Assembly: GCF_000003815.2 (NCBI RefSeq) | Contig: NC_049981.1 | Location: 31,647,811 to 31,711,810 of the forward strand | Origin: Branchiostoma floridae | Taxonomy: Eukaryota > Chordata > Leptocardii > Amphioxiformes > Branchiostomatidae | Direction of reading: 5' to 3' | DNA: 64,000 bases | In this document: one piece after another, positions 1 through 12,699 of the stretch | Layout: each line of letters begins with the position of its first letter | How positions within the stretch are numbered: the stretch's first letter is position 1 | Position numbers and translations under genes: made by a program | The notes under the pieces: model-generated | Databases searched by the model: none | The model's input: only the letters and a program-made list of their open reading frames with translations | Told to the model about the DNA's origin: nothing

Positions 1-59
1 CATGATTGCTTAGATTCCATGATCCATGGACTTCATAGACTTCATACAATCCTGCCCTC

Positions 60-320
60 GAACCGTGCGGTAGTGTGGCATAGTGATACTGACTGCAGAG
101 CGCTTGGTTCAGATCTGGGTTCAAATCCTGCCATGCTATCGATCTCGTGCTCTTGGGGAAGGAAATAAGATGTTCGTCACACCTCTCAGGTGTAAACATG
201 GTTACCTGACTTCGGTCGGGGAGGCAAAAGGCGATGAGAGGTGAGGGATGGGCTCTGCCTTCCAATATCACGACTTAACAACCCACTGCCCCTACGGCCT
301 AAAAACTTTATGGGACAACC
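60..320 (+). repeat. Decayed tRNA-headed SINE
   Basis: A B-box-like GGGTTCAAATCC occurs near 110, followed by CTCTTGGGGAAGG, as in the better-preserved SINE at 38,998. Nothing else is seen here. Confidence 0.45.
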
Positions 321-409
321 TACCTACCCACAGTCCAATCCTCGGATTAACAGGTGACAAGTTAGTTTGAATTGCCAATCGTTACCAAACCAGCGACCAC
401 CTTGCTCTT

Positions 410-500
410 TTCAAATGCGGCCTGTGGCTTTAGTAATCCTGTCTGTGGGTCATAAGCTGCCGGGTTCGAATCCCAACCCCTGCCACCTGGTCTGGGCCGC
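410..500 (+). repeat. tRNA-like SINE head
   Basis: GTCATAAGCTGCCGGGTTCGAATCC fits a T-arm/B box; no intact cloverleaf is visible. A fragment. Confidence 0.35.
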
Positions 501-845
501 AGCTGCACCGATCACCTTCCCTGCTCACGGCAATATCATGTTTATCTATATCTTATGTTACATTTATGTAGGTAGCTATTTCATTGAGATTTACCATACT
601 TGTGGAAGGATTGACATCACTTAACAGGTGGCTATCACCTTTTCTATATTGTCAACCCGGATAGAAACCAGACTAAAGATTTGATCCAATTAGGATAACG
701 TCATATTTCGGGGCCCGCCGGGCTGTTGGTGGAAGCGAAAAATAGAAATGTCCACGTAATTTACGTCGTAAAATATACACAAATAATGCCCTCTTTACGA
801 CGGTGTAGTTCTTTTTTTTTGTATCATACTTTTCGTTCGCGTAAG

Positions 846-1260
846 CTGCCCGACCGGGCCCCGGTTTGGACCACACTTCTTGAAAAGAGTAGGGCTCCTA
901 ATGCTAAGGTCACATTTCCAATCCGGCTGCGGAAACGAAAAGTTTATGATATCAAGGCATATAAACAAATTATACCCACGATTGATAATTTTACGTTCTG
1001 TGCGTTTTATTGTCTTTTATATCCTACTTTTATATCCTATCTAACCTTGGATAGTGAGTGAGTGAGTGACTTGCCGTGCCCGAAAGCTTCCCGACTGGGC
1101 CCCGGTTTGGAAATGTGACCTTAGCATTAGGAGCCCTACTCTTTTCAAGAAGTGTGGTGGGTTCTTTAACGTGCTCAGGGTGTGGCTGTCCAAAAACAAG
1201 GTGCCTCCGGCTTTACGTTCCACTCGAGATGACGCCCCTAACCGAAGCTAGGAACTCATC
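846..1260. repeat. SINE pair with a perfect 50-bp inverted segment
   Basis: Segments 871-920 and 1,108-1,157 are exact reverse complements. Both are preceded by the same GGGCCCCGGTTTGG block in direct orientation. The second copy continues as a SINE body to about 1,260. Confidence 0.85.
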
Positions 1261-1494
1261 TTCGACTTAGCCGAGCAAGAGACATTGATGTCAATTGGTC
1301 GCGTGTTTTAGTCCGGGCCCTAACCCGACTACAGGCCACCCTGCTCGTCACCTCTAGCCCTTGGCGTTCACACAACCTTCGTCATATATTTTCCCTCTGG
1401 ACCAAATTGTCAGAAGCTTGCATCCGTTCTCCTTATCAATTTCCATGCCTCACGGCCTTCATTCCCTCTCAGGTAATCCAGCGTCTACACCACA

Positions 1495-1560
1495 GCACCG
1501 AGGGGTCGCGAGTTCGAGTCCCGGTCAAGCCGTGTCCGTGTTGTGAACCTCCCAGTGGCC
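1495..1560 (+). repeat. tRNA-like SINE head
   Basis: GCGAGTTCGAGTCCCGG is a B-box/T-arm match. No full tRNA fold is seen. Confidence 0.35.
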
Positions 1561-1622
1561 ACCGCCAACAACTTGAATTTCATGCTCCAATTCTGCCGGC
1601 GGTGTAGAGTATACATGCGTGT

Positions 1623-1964
1623 CAGGGCTCGAAATACCCCCTGCATATGCAGGTTAGTGCAGGTAAACTTGGAGATGTGCAGGTATTTCTGGTGTCTACC
1701 TGCACCTAACCTTCACTGGTCCATGTACTGGGTTTTATACATAATGTCATATGATGTAGGTGTATGTGTAGATTGTTATTAGCTGCATTAACTGTTACCA
1801 CCTATTAGGAATAAAAGAAACATAAAAATGATTCCTCAATGATTATGATCTGTACTTCTTAAATTCTAGAGTGGTGCAGGTGAATTTTTTCTGGTGCAGG
1901 TAATTTTCAATGTTACTTATACCTGCACCAGTGCAAGTATGCAGAAAAAGTATTTCTAGCCCTG
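1623..1964. mobile_element. hAT-like MITE, copy 1
   Basis: The ends are CAGGGCTCGAAATAC and GTATTTCTAGCCCTG, imperfect inverted repeats of hAT type. The interior is rich in TGCAGGTA. A relative is at 35,459-35,780. No clear 8-bp target duplication was found. Confidence 0.7.
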
Positions 1965-2464
1965 CCGTGTGCTGGTCCTGCTGAACTCCCGGCATGGCGG
2001 GTGGAATTTGTAAGTGATTAGCCGGTGAGATTGGAGGTGACTGGATCAGAGTGGAGACGATTATGTGTCAGGGCGTGACGGTGAGGGTAGGGTCAGGGCA
2101 GGGCAAGGGCAAGTGGTCTTCTATGTCGGGTCGGCTGTCTGGCGCGATTCTGCTTCTTGAAAGATGTCTAAACCAACTGGCTACTAACTCCAAAATGAAT
2201 AGTACGTTTGCACAATTGGGTCTGTGTAACATTTTTCCCCTTCAAATTAGACATTATTGTATGCATATGGGAATTATCGAGGAATGTGGAGGATCAAGGC
2301 GGTTTCAGGTCAAGTTTAATTCATCTTGATTTAATAGTATTCGGATTTGCTTGTAGGCAGGATTAGGCTAAGCCTGGTATGAATGCAAATGGATACATCC
2401 TGCAGCTGATCTATACTCAATCTGGATATATATCCAGACACGCGAATCCTGGTATGAGCTGAGT

Positions 2465-2781
2465 CTAAAGGTAGGGTCACACATGCGTATATATTCAAGT
2501 CCGTTTGAGTTGCGTATGGTGCTCTTAGTCTCTACCAGGCTCCACAGGTCGCGGGAAAAATAGTACAAATTGGACAAATATAGATACATAACATGCCAGA
2601 TGAGTAAGCTGACCGAGAAGTATGGTTAGCGACCCAGCTAACTCGTCTGACATGTTACCTGTTTACGTTTGTCCAATTTCTATTATTTTTCCAACGACCT
2701 GTGGAGCCTGTTGAGGGCAAATACTCCCATGCGCGCCTCATACGGACTTAGATATATACGCAGGTGTGACCCCACCTTAAG
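2465..2781. mobile_element. Palindromic MITE (GGTAGGGTCACAC ends)
   Basis: The left end CTAAAGGTAGGGTCACAC-x-TGCGTATATAT pairs with the right end, and the inner arms also pair (GTACAAATTGGACAAA against TTTGTCCAATTTCTAT). No coding capacity. Confidence 0.75.
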
Positions 2782-3188
2782 AACGCACCCACGTTCACCG
2801 TAGGTCGTCCTGTGGTTTTGAAAACCAGAACCAACCGTTGGCTGTTTGGTCAACGTTGCATCAGAACTTTGTCTGTTGCAATCGATATATTTTTAGGACA
2901 CACAACTACTGGGCAACTATAGACGGGACGGGTAACTCAGTGGACTGCGGCAAGTTTCGCGGCGTCACTGCGTTCTGAAATTGGATTTGTGTTGCCCTGT
3001 ACTTTTTACTGAGAGTCTCATGCAAAGCATATAAGTATGACTACATAGACAACAAAACACACATTGCGTATGTCGCTTTTTATCGAGAAATTTCGTTGAG
3101 CGCTCTGTCAAATCGCTCTTCCGCAGCGACGCCGCTAACGTGCCGCAGCTTCAGTGAGATACGCACTTTATGCGCGTACACGACATTA

Positions 3189-3379
3189 TAATCTCCAAGC
3201 AGATCCTACGATGCCATAAGATAGTATCAAAGCTGACCAAGAAGTATAGCCGGCCAAAGGGAGTCAAACGGGCCTAGAAGTGAGTTTCCCCGGTAGCGAA
3301 ACACACTCCTAAGCCGGCTTCACTCCTCTGCCAACTTTTGATACTATCTTATGCTACCATAGGATCTGCTTGGAGATTA
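3189..3379. mobile_element. Palindromic MITE (TAATCTCCAAGCAGATCC ends)
   Basis: Inverted arms TAATCTCCAAGCAGATCCTA and its complement surround TAAGATAGTATCAAA arms. Relatives: 59,758-59,907, 40,404-40,526 (partial) and more distantly 11,489 and 15,005. Confidence 0.85.
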
Positions 3380-5215
3380 ACGACCGTACAGGGTGTCATG
3401 TCTCATCGCTTTGTCAGCCTGGTGATATATGCTCTCCGTACAGACGGGTCAGGGGTCAAACCGACTCCTCAATAGCGCCTTTCTGCTCTTTTACAACAAT
3501 CGTCTTTTATGTGTGGTCGTCTTTCGGCAAAACAAGGAGGCTCTCTATTCAACTCTCCTGGAAACAGCGAGCCCCGTGGCCGAACCCGTGACTTTGTTTA
3601 TCGTTCGTTCTACCCTCTGAACAACGATTATACAAAATTGATTCCAATAGAATAGAGGACGAATGCCGTTTTATACCAAGGAGGTTAAAATCATATACCA
3701 AGGAGCTCATATACCCAAAAGAAACTTGTCTTTTTTACTTCTCGTTCTACAACAATATAAACTTTTGAAGTACCCCCATGAAGACAATGGACCGCCCCTC
3801 TGGTTTGAAATAGTCTTATTACATGATTACGTCAATGAAGGTTAGACATCCAGGTAAGCTAGTCAAGCAACCAGTGAGTCGCTTGTGTGACTGCTTTTGG
3901 GCGTATAAGATGATTAGGTTGTCTAATTGTCTGATTGTGATTACGATCAGGTGTTTGTTACCTGCCCGGGGTGACAACAAGTAAAGGTGCTGCACCTGTT
4001 TCGTCACCTCCAGTTTATGGTAGGTTTAAATGAGCTAAAACATTTTATAATTACTGCGCATTTTTCCACACTGAGCTAAGTACAGGTCACAGCAAAACAT
4101 AATCAAAGTTGACACGTACAAAATACGCGAGCTAAACCTACATAAATTCTATTTCTCCTAGCTTTTTAGTTGCGGAAGAAATAAAGGAGAAGATATGTTT
4201 ATAAATGGAGGATTTGTCTAGCTGTATCAGAAATGAGAATTTGTCTACAATGTAGTTTGCACTAGACTATACACTAGTATATCAAGACTGTATACCAGTA
4301 CATTCCCTGTTTGCTGTGTAATCTATCTGCATTCTATTACTTGTTTACATCAGAAAGGCACCACTGAACAATGATACACACCAAACGCAGAGGGAGATTT
4401 AGTTCAAAATAAGACTTGAGCCGGCTTAGCCTTCCAGCAGCTTTAAATACACAATGAGAGCAGAAAAGAAGCAGAAAAACAGGAGCTTTGCATCTTCAAT
4501 GGCGAGGCTTTCATCGCGACTGGTGGCGCCTGCCCAAGTCGTGTCAAAGATCACCTTAATCGCTCCAAGCAGATGTTGAGAAGGAATGCCGTACGTTCTC
4601 TGATTGCCGAACATCACCCCCACCCGCACCACAGACACAGATTGTGATATGGTTAAATCACAAAATGTGCGAGGGATCCCTTTTGGGGTCTCTGACTAGA
4701 GGTTTCGCAATCCGGATGCTAGGAATGTGTTACTAGTGGAGTGGTCTCCCATTTATATCTCCTGAGTTCCAGGTCTATCCATTGAGTTTAACTGACATGA
4801 GCCGAAGTGGAAAAGTTCTTACTATCTGTTTAATTAGCAAATATCGACATGCATTCAGAATTTACATACTCCGATTAGGGTCCATTGGTAGAATCAATCT
4901 TTCAATCTTTCAATTTCCATTCGTTACATCAACATTGCAGTTACCCTCGAGCAGAAGTACCTCTGTATACCGCTGATTTTACAGAATGAAGTAAAATGAC
5001 ATTACGTAATAACTAGACACAGAAGACAAGACATGATAAGCTGTACATAGACAATAAAACCACTTAAGCATCAGTCAATGTCTGATTGTAGAATTGCTGC
5101 TTCTGATAAAAAAATCTCTGACATGCACATCATAAGTGACTGAGATTCGGTGACCCAGAAACTTGGGGACATATTCTAATCCCCGAGCTCGCCCGCAATG
5201 CCTGACACGTTAGTA
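3380..5215. other. Gene-free stretch
   Basis: No convincing exon. A small open frame at 4,426-4,638 contains CTCCAAGCAGATGTT, resembling the TAATCTCC MITE family, so I treat it as repeat debris. Confidence 0.4.
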
Positions 5216-5219
5216 ACCG

Positions 5220-6090
5220 TCCGTCACAGGAAGTCGGTGATGAGGCGACCTGATAACTGCCATACCTGACATAGCTGGTGAATCATCACTTGTTCATCGG
5301 TTGTACAGAACGAGACGACACGCATTCTCTAATACGTCTTCACTTTGTGTTCTTGTGTTTGTTTTAAATATAATTGGGAAACTAGGAATTTCAAACAAAT
5401 ACGGCTGATTTAGTCTGTGTAACGCAAACTCCGCTATCCGGAGCTTGTAGACTCCTCCCCGATCGGCGCGGCAGTATGACGGGCCTGAGAAGCGCGGTTA
5501 AATCAGGCTACGGCTGATTGTGGCGTTTAGAGAGGTCTAATGTTCTGTTATGCGTAGTATTGCGCTAATTCATCCTCAAATTTGATAAGTTGCGTTTGTG
5601 AATCATCGCTTGTTCTTCCGAGAAGACTCACATTCTCTACTTCGTGAGGAATTTCAAATAACTACGGCAGAGACTAATGTTATGCGTAGTATCGCGCGAC
5701 CTGATAACTCCCATACCTGTCATAGCTGGTGAATCATCGCTTGTTCATCGCTTGTACAGAACGAGAAGACACACATTTTCTAATTAGTCTTCTCTGTCTT
5801 CTTGTGTTTGTGTTTAATGGGAAACAAGGAATTTCAAACAAATACGGCAGAGCATAATGTGTAGTATCGCGCGAATTCACCCTCGAAGTCGGCGATGAGG
5901 CGACCTGATAACTCCCATACCTGACATAGCTGCTGAATCATCGCTTCTTAATCGGTTGTACCGAACGACAAGACTCACATTCTCTACTTTGTGTTCTCGT
6001 GTTTGTTTTAAATGGGGAAAACAAGGAATTTAAAACAAATACTGCAGAGTCTAATGTTATGCGTGGTATTGCGCGAATGCACCATCGAAT
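5220..6090 (+). repeat. Degenerate tandem repeat, ~190-210 bp unit
   Basis: Blocks CGACCTGATAACTxCCATACCTG, CATAGCTGGTGAATCATC and TTGTGTTTGTTTTAAAT recur at about 5,240, 5,590 (partial), 5,697 and 5,890. Confidence 0.85.
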
Positions 6091-6109
6091 TGTACTGTAT
6101 TGTATACTT

Positions 6110-7860
6110 AGGTAAGTTGTGTTTATTTTGAGCATGCTGAGATTGCTGTACTTTTAAGTTTGATTTATTATTGAATAGACTATTACAAGCTAGCATGATT
6201 AGATCTCGCTTATAGCAGCCCGACGAACATCCGCCAGCGTCCTAGAGGGGCAGCATGGGACCAGTTACAGTCCTGGACAGCAGAGTTTGTGTCACACAGG
6301 CTAATTCCAATAAAGTCATTTCTGTACGTATATATTACACTAGATATTGATGGCAACAGGCCATCGGGGCACTAAGTTATATTGCGTTTCTTCATTTCCC
6401 TCTATGCTAAGAAGTATTCACCAACATTTAACTCATTTTTATAACCTTTTTAAGACGCAGCTCTTGATAAGGAGTTGTGTTTTCTTGGTACGTCTCCGAC
6501 ATAACGCGGTTTCCTCATACTTGAGTAGAACTCGAACCTTAAAACCACAGGCGACTTCTTAAACACACATTGTGCACTTGACTTGAACAGCCTCCAAGAA
6601 AAACTTCCCCTCGCCCGTATCACTTCTGCCACCCAAACTTCCCATTGAGTCATGGACTCATGGTCATGGTCAAGTGATTGTCCCAAGGTAAAACTGCTCG
6701 GGGTTTGATGGACATTCCTATAACTATCACAAAGGGGAATTTCTTGCCACCAAGTACAAAGTAGGGTATAGTAGAGGCATCCTCACTAGAATAGTTTCAA
6801 ATAATGCTAGCGTTTTGGTGTGACAAGGCTAGGTATGACAAGTATTTTCGTGCCATATAACCAGCTGCTGCTGCGTCGCGTACTTGCGAAGCTGGTGTGT
6901 GACACTGAAGAGCAGTTATAACAGGTATAAAGATACAGAAACTGGTGTGTTACGCCGAAGTAAGGTTATAAGTGAGCTTATACCGACTCTACAGATGATA
7001 CCGGCTGCACTGACACAGATTACTTACCGCTTACCGGTCCCTTGACACAGATACAGAAAGACTAATAAAGTCAGGCTTTCGACCATTTACTAGTATATGG
7101 CCTGTCAAATGAATTATTCACTCTTTACGTGGACGATTTCTACGGTATTTGCAGCCACCATAGGACTCTACCGTGACTACCTTTTACCACTAGCACTACA
7201 AGAAGTGGGTTGGGAAAGTGGCGAATAACTCATCAGGAAACGTCGTTAGGAATCCAGGCGGATGTTGCTGGAACCCCCCGTGAAGTACGCAACCATGCTG
7301 ACCCGATGTTTGGCACACTTCGGGTGACGATACCTCCGCCAGCAGGCGACATGCTGCACACACGGGGCTCCATAAATAAGCTGGACATAACTCAAAACTA
7401 TTGGGGCGATGAGGAACCTTGACCTAGTCAACCCTCACCAAAACACCGCTTCTATTCTGTGCAGGTATTTTCAATGGCCCTGTAACGTTTCTTCTTCCGG
7501 TAATGTCCAACTGCCAAGAGATTGGCAATAATTGACGTTTACAGTTGTTGCTGTTGACATCAGGCCAGCCACCTGTTACTTATACATGTTTTAGGAGTCG
7601 TGAATCCATCTTGAATTGACAAAGATTAAAGAAATTGCGTCGTGTGAAAATGGTAGTTTGCAAAGTCACATTGAAGAAACACATTGAACAAACTGATACC
7701 AGTGGCGAGGAGTTGTACATTCTCGCAGTCTCAACCACCTGAGTATCAAAATGCGACAGCAACTGTTAAATACTTTTTAAAAGTTTTCATTTCCAGATTA
7801 ATTATGATACCTACGTTTTCTTTGAGGTCTGTAAAAATATTTCAATATTCTTGATGTCTT
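6110..7860. other. Gene-free stretch
   Basis: No exon supported. LYVDDF near 7,130 (plus strand) recalls the reverse-transcriptase box, but the frame stops within ~15 codons and no other domain is visible. Confidence 0.3.
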
Positions 7861-7901
7861 TTTGGGTGGAGGAAAGGCAAGAGGAGACCTGGATCATCAC
7901 A

Positions 7902-8118
7902 AGGTCACGGCGGATAACGCGAGAGGTCAGGTGTAAACGAGAGGTCATGACCTTTCGTGACGAAACCTTCTCCGTTTTCCATAATATTTTGGTGGCGACA
8001 GTTCAAAATAAACACCGGTCTACGTACATGACGTAAACGTCATCCTCGTGAGTTCTGGGTTAGCCATAAACTGTTATGACGTCACGGTGACGTAATAAAG
8101 GTGGGCGTGGTGAGGTCA
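7902..8118. promoter_or_regulatory. Cluster of nuclear-receptor half-sites and CRE motifs
   Basis: AGGTCA occurs at 7,902, 7,924, 7,942 and 8,113. At 7,942-7,953 it forms a perfect palindrome with TGACCT (no spacer). TGACGTCA is at 8,077-8,084 and TGACGTAA at about 8,028 and 8,088. The cluster lies about 1 kb below exon 2 of the signal-peptide gene, probably in its intron 2. Confidence 0.4.
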
Positions 8119-8977
8119 CGTTCGATATTGTAACGTGAACCCTTTCAGACATGATGGAAGGGGTGGTGTTTAGTCAACTATCACAGTAAGTTCATTCATT
8201 AACGAAAGGACACGGTTACGGTCACTTTAAGTCGCACAAACAGTTAAGAAAGACCTAAGTAATGTAACGTTAAGTTCCTCCGAAGTAGCATATGCAGCGA
8301 GTGCAAGGAGCCCCGGTAGAAATTGAATGGTAACGTTAACCGGATGGTAACATTACCCAGGCTAGGTTTACATTCAACATGATTGAAATGTGCAGATTTA
8401 TAGATTGCATTGTATGTCCTACGCTTATAACGTAAGCGCCAGACAGTTATGACGCCAGTACATTAGACTCTATATACCGGGTTATTTGATAATCATGATC
8501 TGGGACTACACACGTTATCTCTTATCAGGTACTACATTGCCTTTGATATCTATGCTGTCTTTCATGTATTTATAGCTGCTCGTTGAGACGGATGTATTGA
8601 GTTCCAAAAATAGAAGAAAGTAAAGATATGAAAAGGGGATCACGTCCATGAAAAATCAACTACAGACAACGTCGTCAGATGTTTGAAAGAGTCAATGGAA
8701 TGCTATTCTATTTGGTTTGCCGGTGCACCCTAATTGAACCTATAGCTACACTAACGGGCATCAGAAATTAGGTACCATCCTTATTCTATTTGTACTTCCA
8801 TATGGTACTTGGTTTGTATCAAGAGCTAGAATAACAACATTTGTACGTGGAATAACATCGTGTTGTTAATTTGATAAAGGGTGGCCAAGAGATAAGTATT
8901 ATCATTATTGTTATCACTTAACATGTCAAATTAAGCAGTAAACACAATAATAATTGAATAAAGAAATATTTTCTTAC

Positions 8978-9023
8978 CTGCAGCGACCATTCGACTTCTG
9001 AAATGTCGTATTCTCTCGTTCAC
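8978..9023 (-). CDS. Second exon of the signal-peptide gene
   Basis: A 46-bp exon between an excellent acceptor (TTTTTTCTTCTCCACAG) and an excellent donor (GCAG|GTAAGA). Continuing in phase 0 from the first exon it reads VNERIRHFRSRMVAA with one base left over. The two other frames either hit a stop at once or do not match the phase. A basic, possibly helical segment; function unknown. A (CA)n microsatellite lies ~145 bp upstream. Confidence 0.6.
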
Positions 9024-9164
9024 CTGTGGAGAAGAAAAAAGAAAATATCTTCATTTAAATTTCCATAGCCCAACTCGACGTATACAACAATATCGACATA
9101 CATGTAAACATACACGCACACGTAACACATACATAATGGAGTCAAAAATACACACACGCGAGCG

Positions 9165-9167
<3 letters not shown>

Positions 9168-9217
<50 letters not shown>
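9168..9217. repeat. (CA)n microsatellite
   Basis: About 25 CA units in intron 1 of the signal-peptide gene, near the exon 2 acceptor. The open frames across it are artefacts. Confidence 0.98.
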
Positions 9218-9221
<4 letters not shown>

Positions 9222-9775
9222 TCTTTTTATCATTTATGTTGTGTTGAAGTACTTACGAGGAGGTTACATGATTTTTCTAGAACTAAAACGGCATTCATCT
9301 CCAAGCCTGTTCAGGCTATAATACCGCCACATTCTTTGTTGCATAACTGAATTTCCCCGTTGGCTGAATTCCAACGAACAGAACAGATGTCACGGGACAG
9401 AAAACATTAGTTGACCGAGCGTGCCGGTGGAGCCAAAAATGAAATTTCCTTGATTTAATAACGGACAAATAAGTTACATACATGGTATAGATATAACCAG
9501 AATAGCATACCGGTATACCATGAAGATGGAAATGTTCTCGTTAATTTCGCAGTAGAGAGAAGATGGAACGTAATTTAGAGAGGGGGCAGGTGGTCAGGCC
9601 GCAGAAGTTACCCGGTTTATACTTTTGTTTGTGTCAGGGACCTCATTTGAATTGCCGTCCGATTTCCTCTAAATTCGGCGTGTAATTTTCAGTGACGCTA
9701 TAACGTAAAGTCTGACGAAACAGTGACAACTGCTTTCACCGGGTTGCCCGGAGCGAGGTCGTTCCCGTTTCTGTG

Positions 9776-9788
9776 AGGTCAGAGGTCA
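9776..9788 (+). promoter_or_regulatory. Perfect AGGTCA direct repeat with 1-bp spacer (DR1)
   Basis: AGGTCAGAGGTCA is the consensus for RXR, HNF4 or PPAR-type nuclear receptors. It lies in intron 1 of the signal-peptide gene. Confidence 0.4.
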
Positions 9789-9999
9789 CGAGACGACACC
9801 TGAGTTTTGTTAGCAGCTGGTTCGGGTTGCCCCTACCCCAGCCGATCCGACCGCTCAGAACCAATCCATTCCCCACACAAACACACCCCTGTAGCCTGCT
9901 ACTAACTCCTCTGGGGGGCTTAGAAATTAGTACAAACTGACCAGACAAAATGCAGAACTTCAGCAGGGAGTTAGTCAGCCGTATAGGAACAATTCTTCC

Positions 10000-10520
10000 C
10001 CCATGGCTTACTTGATTCGCGCATCAGTTGATATGCCACCGATCTTGTGCCCTTGGGAAGGGCTGTTAACACGACTTATCGGGCTGATTGGATTAGTCTT
10101 AAGACTGGTGGCTAGTTGGTCAAAGGTGTCCAGGAGCCGTTCTTTAGTTGGCTGTCAGGGTCCCGGCTTCTGCGCCATACGATTAGGATCGACAATTGAA
10201 TTGTGAGGAGCTTAAAATAAGCGTTGCTAAAGTGCAAGGGTCTGGAACTGCTGCCATTCGGTGCTAACTAAGGTGACCTCAATACGACAGCAATTACCCC
10301 AGGTGTGGCCATAGGACTTAAGGTTTTGAACAACTTACACTGGGAAGGAAGGATCCCTAGTCTTTTCCGTAAGTGTGGTGGGTTCTATGCCCTATCTGAG
10401 GGAGGGCCCTTACCGAAGCTAGGTACTCTTTTCTCTACCCTAGTGAAGGGAGGAAAGTCGTGTTAAGAGCCCTTCCCAAGCGCACAAGATCGGTGGCATA
10501 TAAACTGATTCGAACCCAGA
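10000..10520. repeat. Two SINE bodies in inverted orientation
   Basis: CCACCGATCTTGTGCxCTTGGGAAGGGCT occurs in plus orientation near 10,037 and in minus orientation near 10,460-10,500. The minus copy extends to ~10,320 through ACTTACGGAAAAGACTAGGG. Confidence 0.7.
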
Positions 10521-10964
10521 ACCTCTGGGTTATGTAACATACACAGCTCCTTCAAACACAGCTGCTTCACAAACAGCTCCTTCACATAAAGCCACTTCAC
10601 ACAGCTCTTTCACATAATAACACACAGATCCTTCAGACACAACTTCTTCGCTGAGCACAAACAACCCCTACTGCTAAAACAGCTTTTGTCCCAATGGGCT
10701 TTCGTAGGTCCAAGTAGCCTGACGTGATAGCCAGCCCAGGTAGACAGCCAAGGTAGACAGCCCAGGTAGACAGGCCAGCCTTTTCCGTAAACCCACCATT
10801 TTTAGCCTGAAAGTTCCTCTTGGAGGCTACACCTCTGGCCTGCACGGGCCATTACTCATTTTAACCTGACATCGTAACAAATCTGGGTTTAATTGGCTAC
10901 AAACCTGTCCTCAAAACACCTAACCTTTGACCCTTTGTAGTCATCGAATACTAGTCCCTCGACA

Positions 10965-11080
10965 AGGGGGTTCTATTAGGATAGTTATATTCCGTTGTTC
11001 TATTCGAATAGTTTTAAATCTATTCTATTGTTCTATTCGAATAGTTCTAATCCATTCTATTGTTCTATTCGAATTCGAAT
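10965..11080 (+). repeat. Short tandem repeat (TTCTATTCGAATAGTT)
   Basis: Three ~40-bp units containing GTTCTATTCGAATAG. The TTCGAA core is self-complementary. Confidence 0.8.
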
Positions 11081-11488
11081 GGAACAATCTTGGTCGCAAC
11101 CCAGATATTTCACAGGAACCAGAAGACATGCAAAAAAAAAAAAAACCGTGAGCAGGTTTTTGCGACTGTCAGAAACTTTATTTGAGCAATTTCGTCAAAT
11201 ATTTCTGCTGTTCTTTTTTGAGCGACCGAAATCGACTCTTAAGCACTAGTATGATACGAGGGGGATTAAAGTTAGAAAGCCCATATTGTGCTCTGACATT
11301 ATTCTGACGTGCGGGAGGTCATTTGTCACGGTGTGCCCAATCACGTGGAGTGGAATTCGACCCCACAAACGGCTGTCTATAAGAAAAGCTCAAAATAATC
11401 GGGAAGACAACTTATAAAACTTTTCACCCGTCTTCCACTTCACCTGGACATTCATTGCTATGATGATTGGAACCGTGTTTTTTTATAA

Positions 11489-11615
11489 ATAATATCCAAG
11501 CAGATGTTGGGTGGAGGATTAGTTAAAATTATCTAATCGCCTGGTCTCTCTGAAACGCTCGGTACTCAAAATGCGTCACAAACTATCTTTCACCCTAACA
11601 TCTGCTTTGAGATTG
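11489..11615. mobile_element. Small palindromic MITE, TAATCTCC superfamily
   Basis: TATCCAAGCAGATGTTGGGTG pairs with CACCCTAACATCTGCTTTGAGATT. Confidence 0.6.
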
Positions 11616-12270
11616 ATTTTTCTTCTTTTCACGACTTTTGCCGGCCGTCACAACATCAGGAGTGATTTGCGAGAAAGGTGGCCTGCGACCACAGCTGTGT
11701 CAGGGTTGGGATAACATGTTTCCATGTTTAGCGACCCAAGGACGACATTTCTGAACCGATGCCAAGAACCGCTCGCCACAGATAAGTCAGAGATGTGTCG
11801 ATGCCCTACTTACTTCAAGAATGAAGAACGCTCCGTTACTATGACGACAGCTGTGGGCCGATGTGAACGTACGTCATCATTTGTCAGACGTCACCGCCTG
11901 AGGTCCGGGTCGGAAATTGTTTTCGTTCTGATCATTTCACGTCAATTTTCCTGATCTCCTCACCACAACAAACAGATTTCCCCCCACAACAACAACAGAG
12001 ACGAACGCAACAAAGCGTGCGGATTTCGTCAGATATTGAATTTGAGTCGACAGAATATAATTGTGTTGTGCCACGAACTCAAGTCAAGGTTTCTAAGTGA
12101 CTTAAGCGAGGTGAATACGTGGAGTGAATAGGAGAAGGAATCCCGCCGCGCGATCCTCGCAGCCCGAGACACAAAACTTTCTCAGGCGGAACGCTCATAA
12201 CTAAACGCGACGTGTGTGTCAACCCCGCTAAAGGTTCGGACCTCCCTCCCCAACTCCCTACCCGACTCAC

Positions 12271-12369
12271 CTGCGGCACTGTGCGTCCCTCCGCCCGCCT
12301 GCTGACCTCAGAGCTCACGACTAGCAGCAGCAATAGCGCGTGTGCGGCGACAGAAACCGTCCTGTCCAT
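12271..12369 (-). CDS. First coding exon of a secreted or membrane protein
   Basis: ATG at 12,369 opens MDRTVSVAAHALLLLLVVSS, a classic signal peptide, then SEVSRRAEGRTVPQ and a strong donor GCAG|GTGAGT in phase 0. It sits below a CpG-rich stretch with a TATA box near 12,750, about 380 bp upstream. The next exon found is at 8,978-9,023; the rest probably lies left of the window. I do not recognise the family. The gene is in tandem with the RTK, on the same strand, about 10 kb beyond its 3' end. Confidence 0.7.
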
Positions 12370-12699
12370 GGTGTAGTGTGGTGTCCGTAGGTACGCTCTC
12401 CCGTGTGTTGTGCTTGTGGTGTGTATGGTTCACACAGTGCTGCCCGACCTCTCTCCCTCCCCCGGTGAGAAACCAATGACGGACCGGCTCGACTACTGCT
12501 CCGACATGCCCGCGGCGCTACCTACGAATGCCGCCTGGGTGGATCGGCCAAAGGAACTCAGGTGAGCGCGCACAGACCGGAAACTCGTGAACTCTCAGCA
12601 CACCTTTCCCCGTCGTCAGACACCGTCACGATGTGTTGCAGGAAGTAGGGATGAACGCTGTTTCTAAAACAGTGGTACAGGCGTGTACATAAACTCGCC

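Noticed and set aside
4426-4638. 70-codon minus-strand frame with a hydrophobic end
   Set aside because: It contains MITE-family sequence and has no homology I recognise.
7120-7430. Reverse-transcriptase fragment (LYVDDF)
   Set aside because: A single short motif followed by a stop; no flanking conserved blocks.
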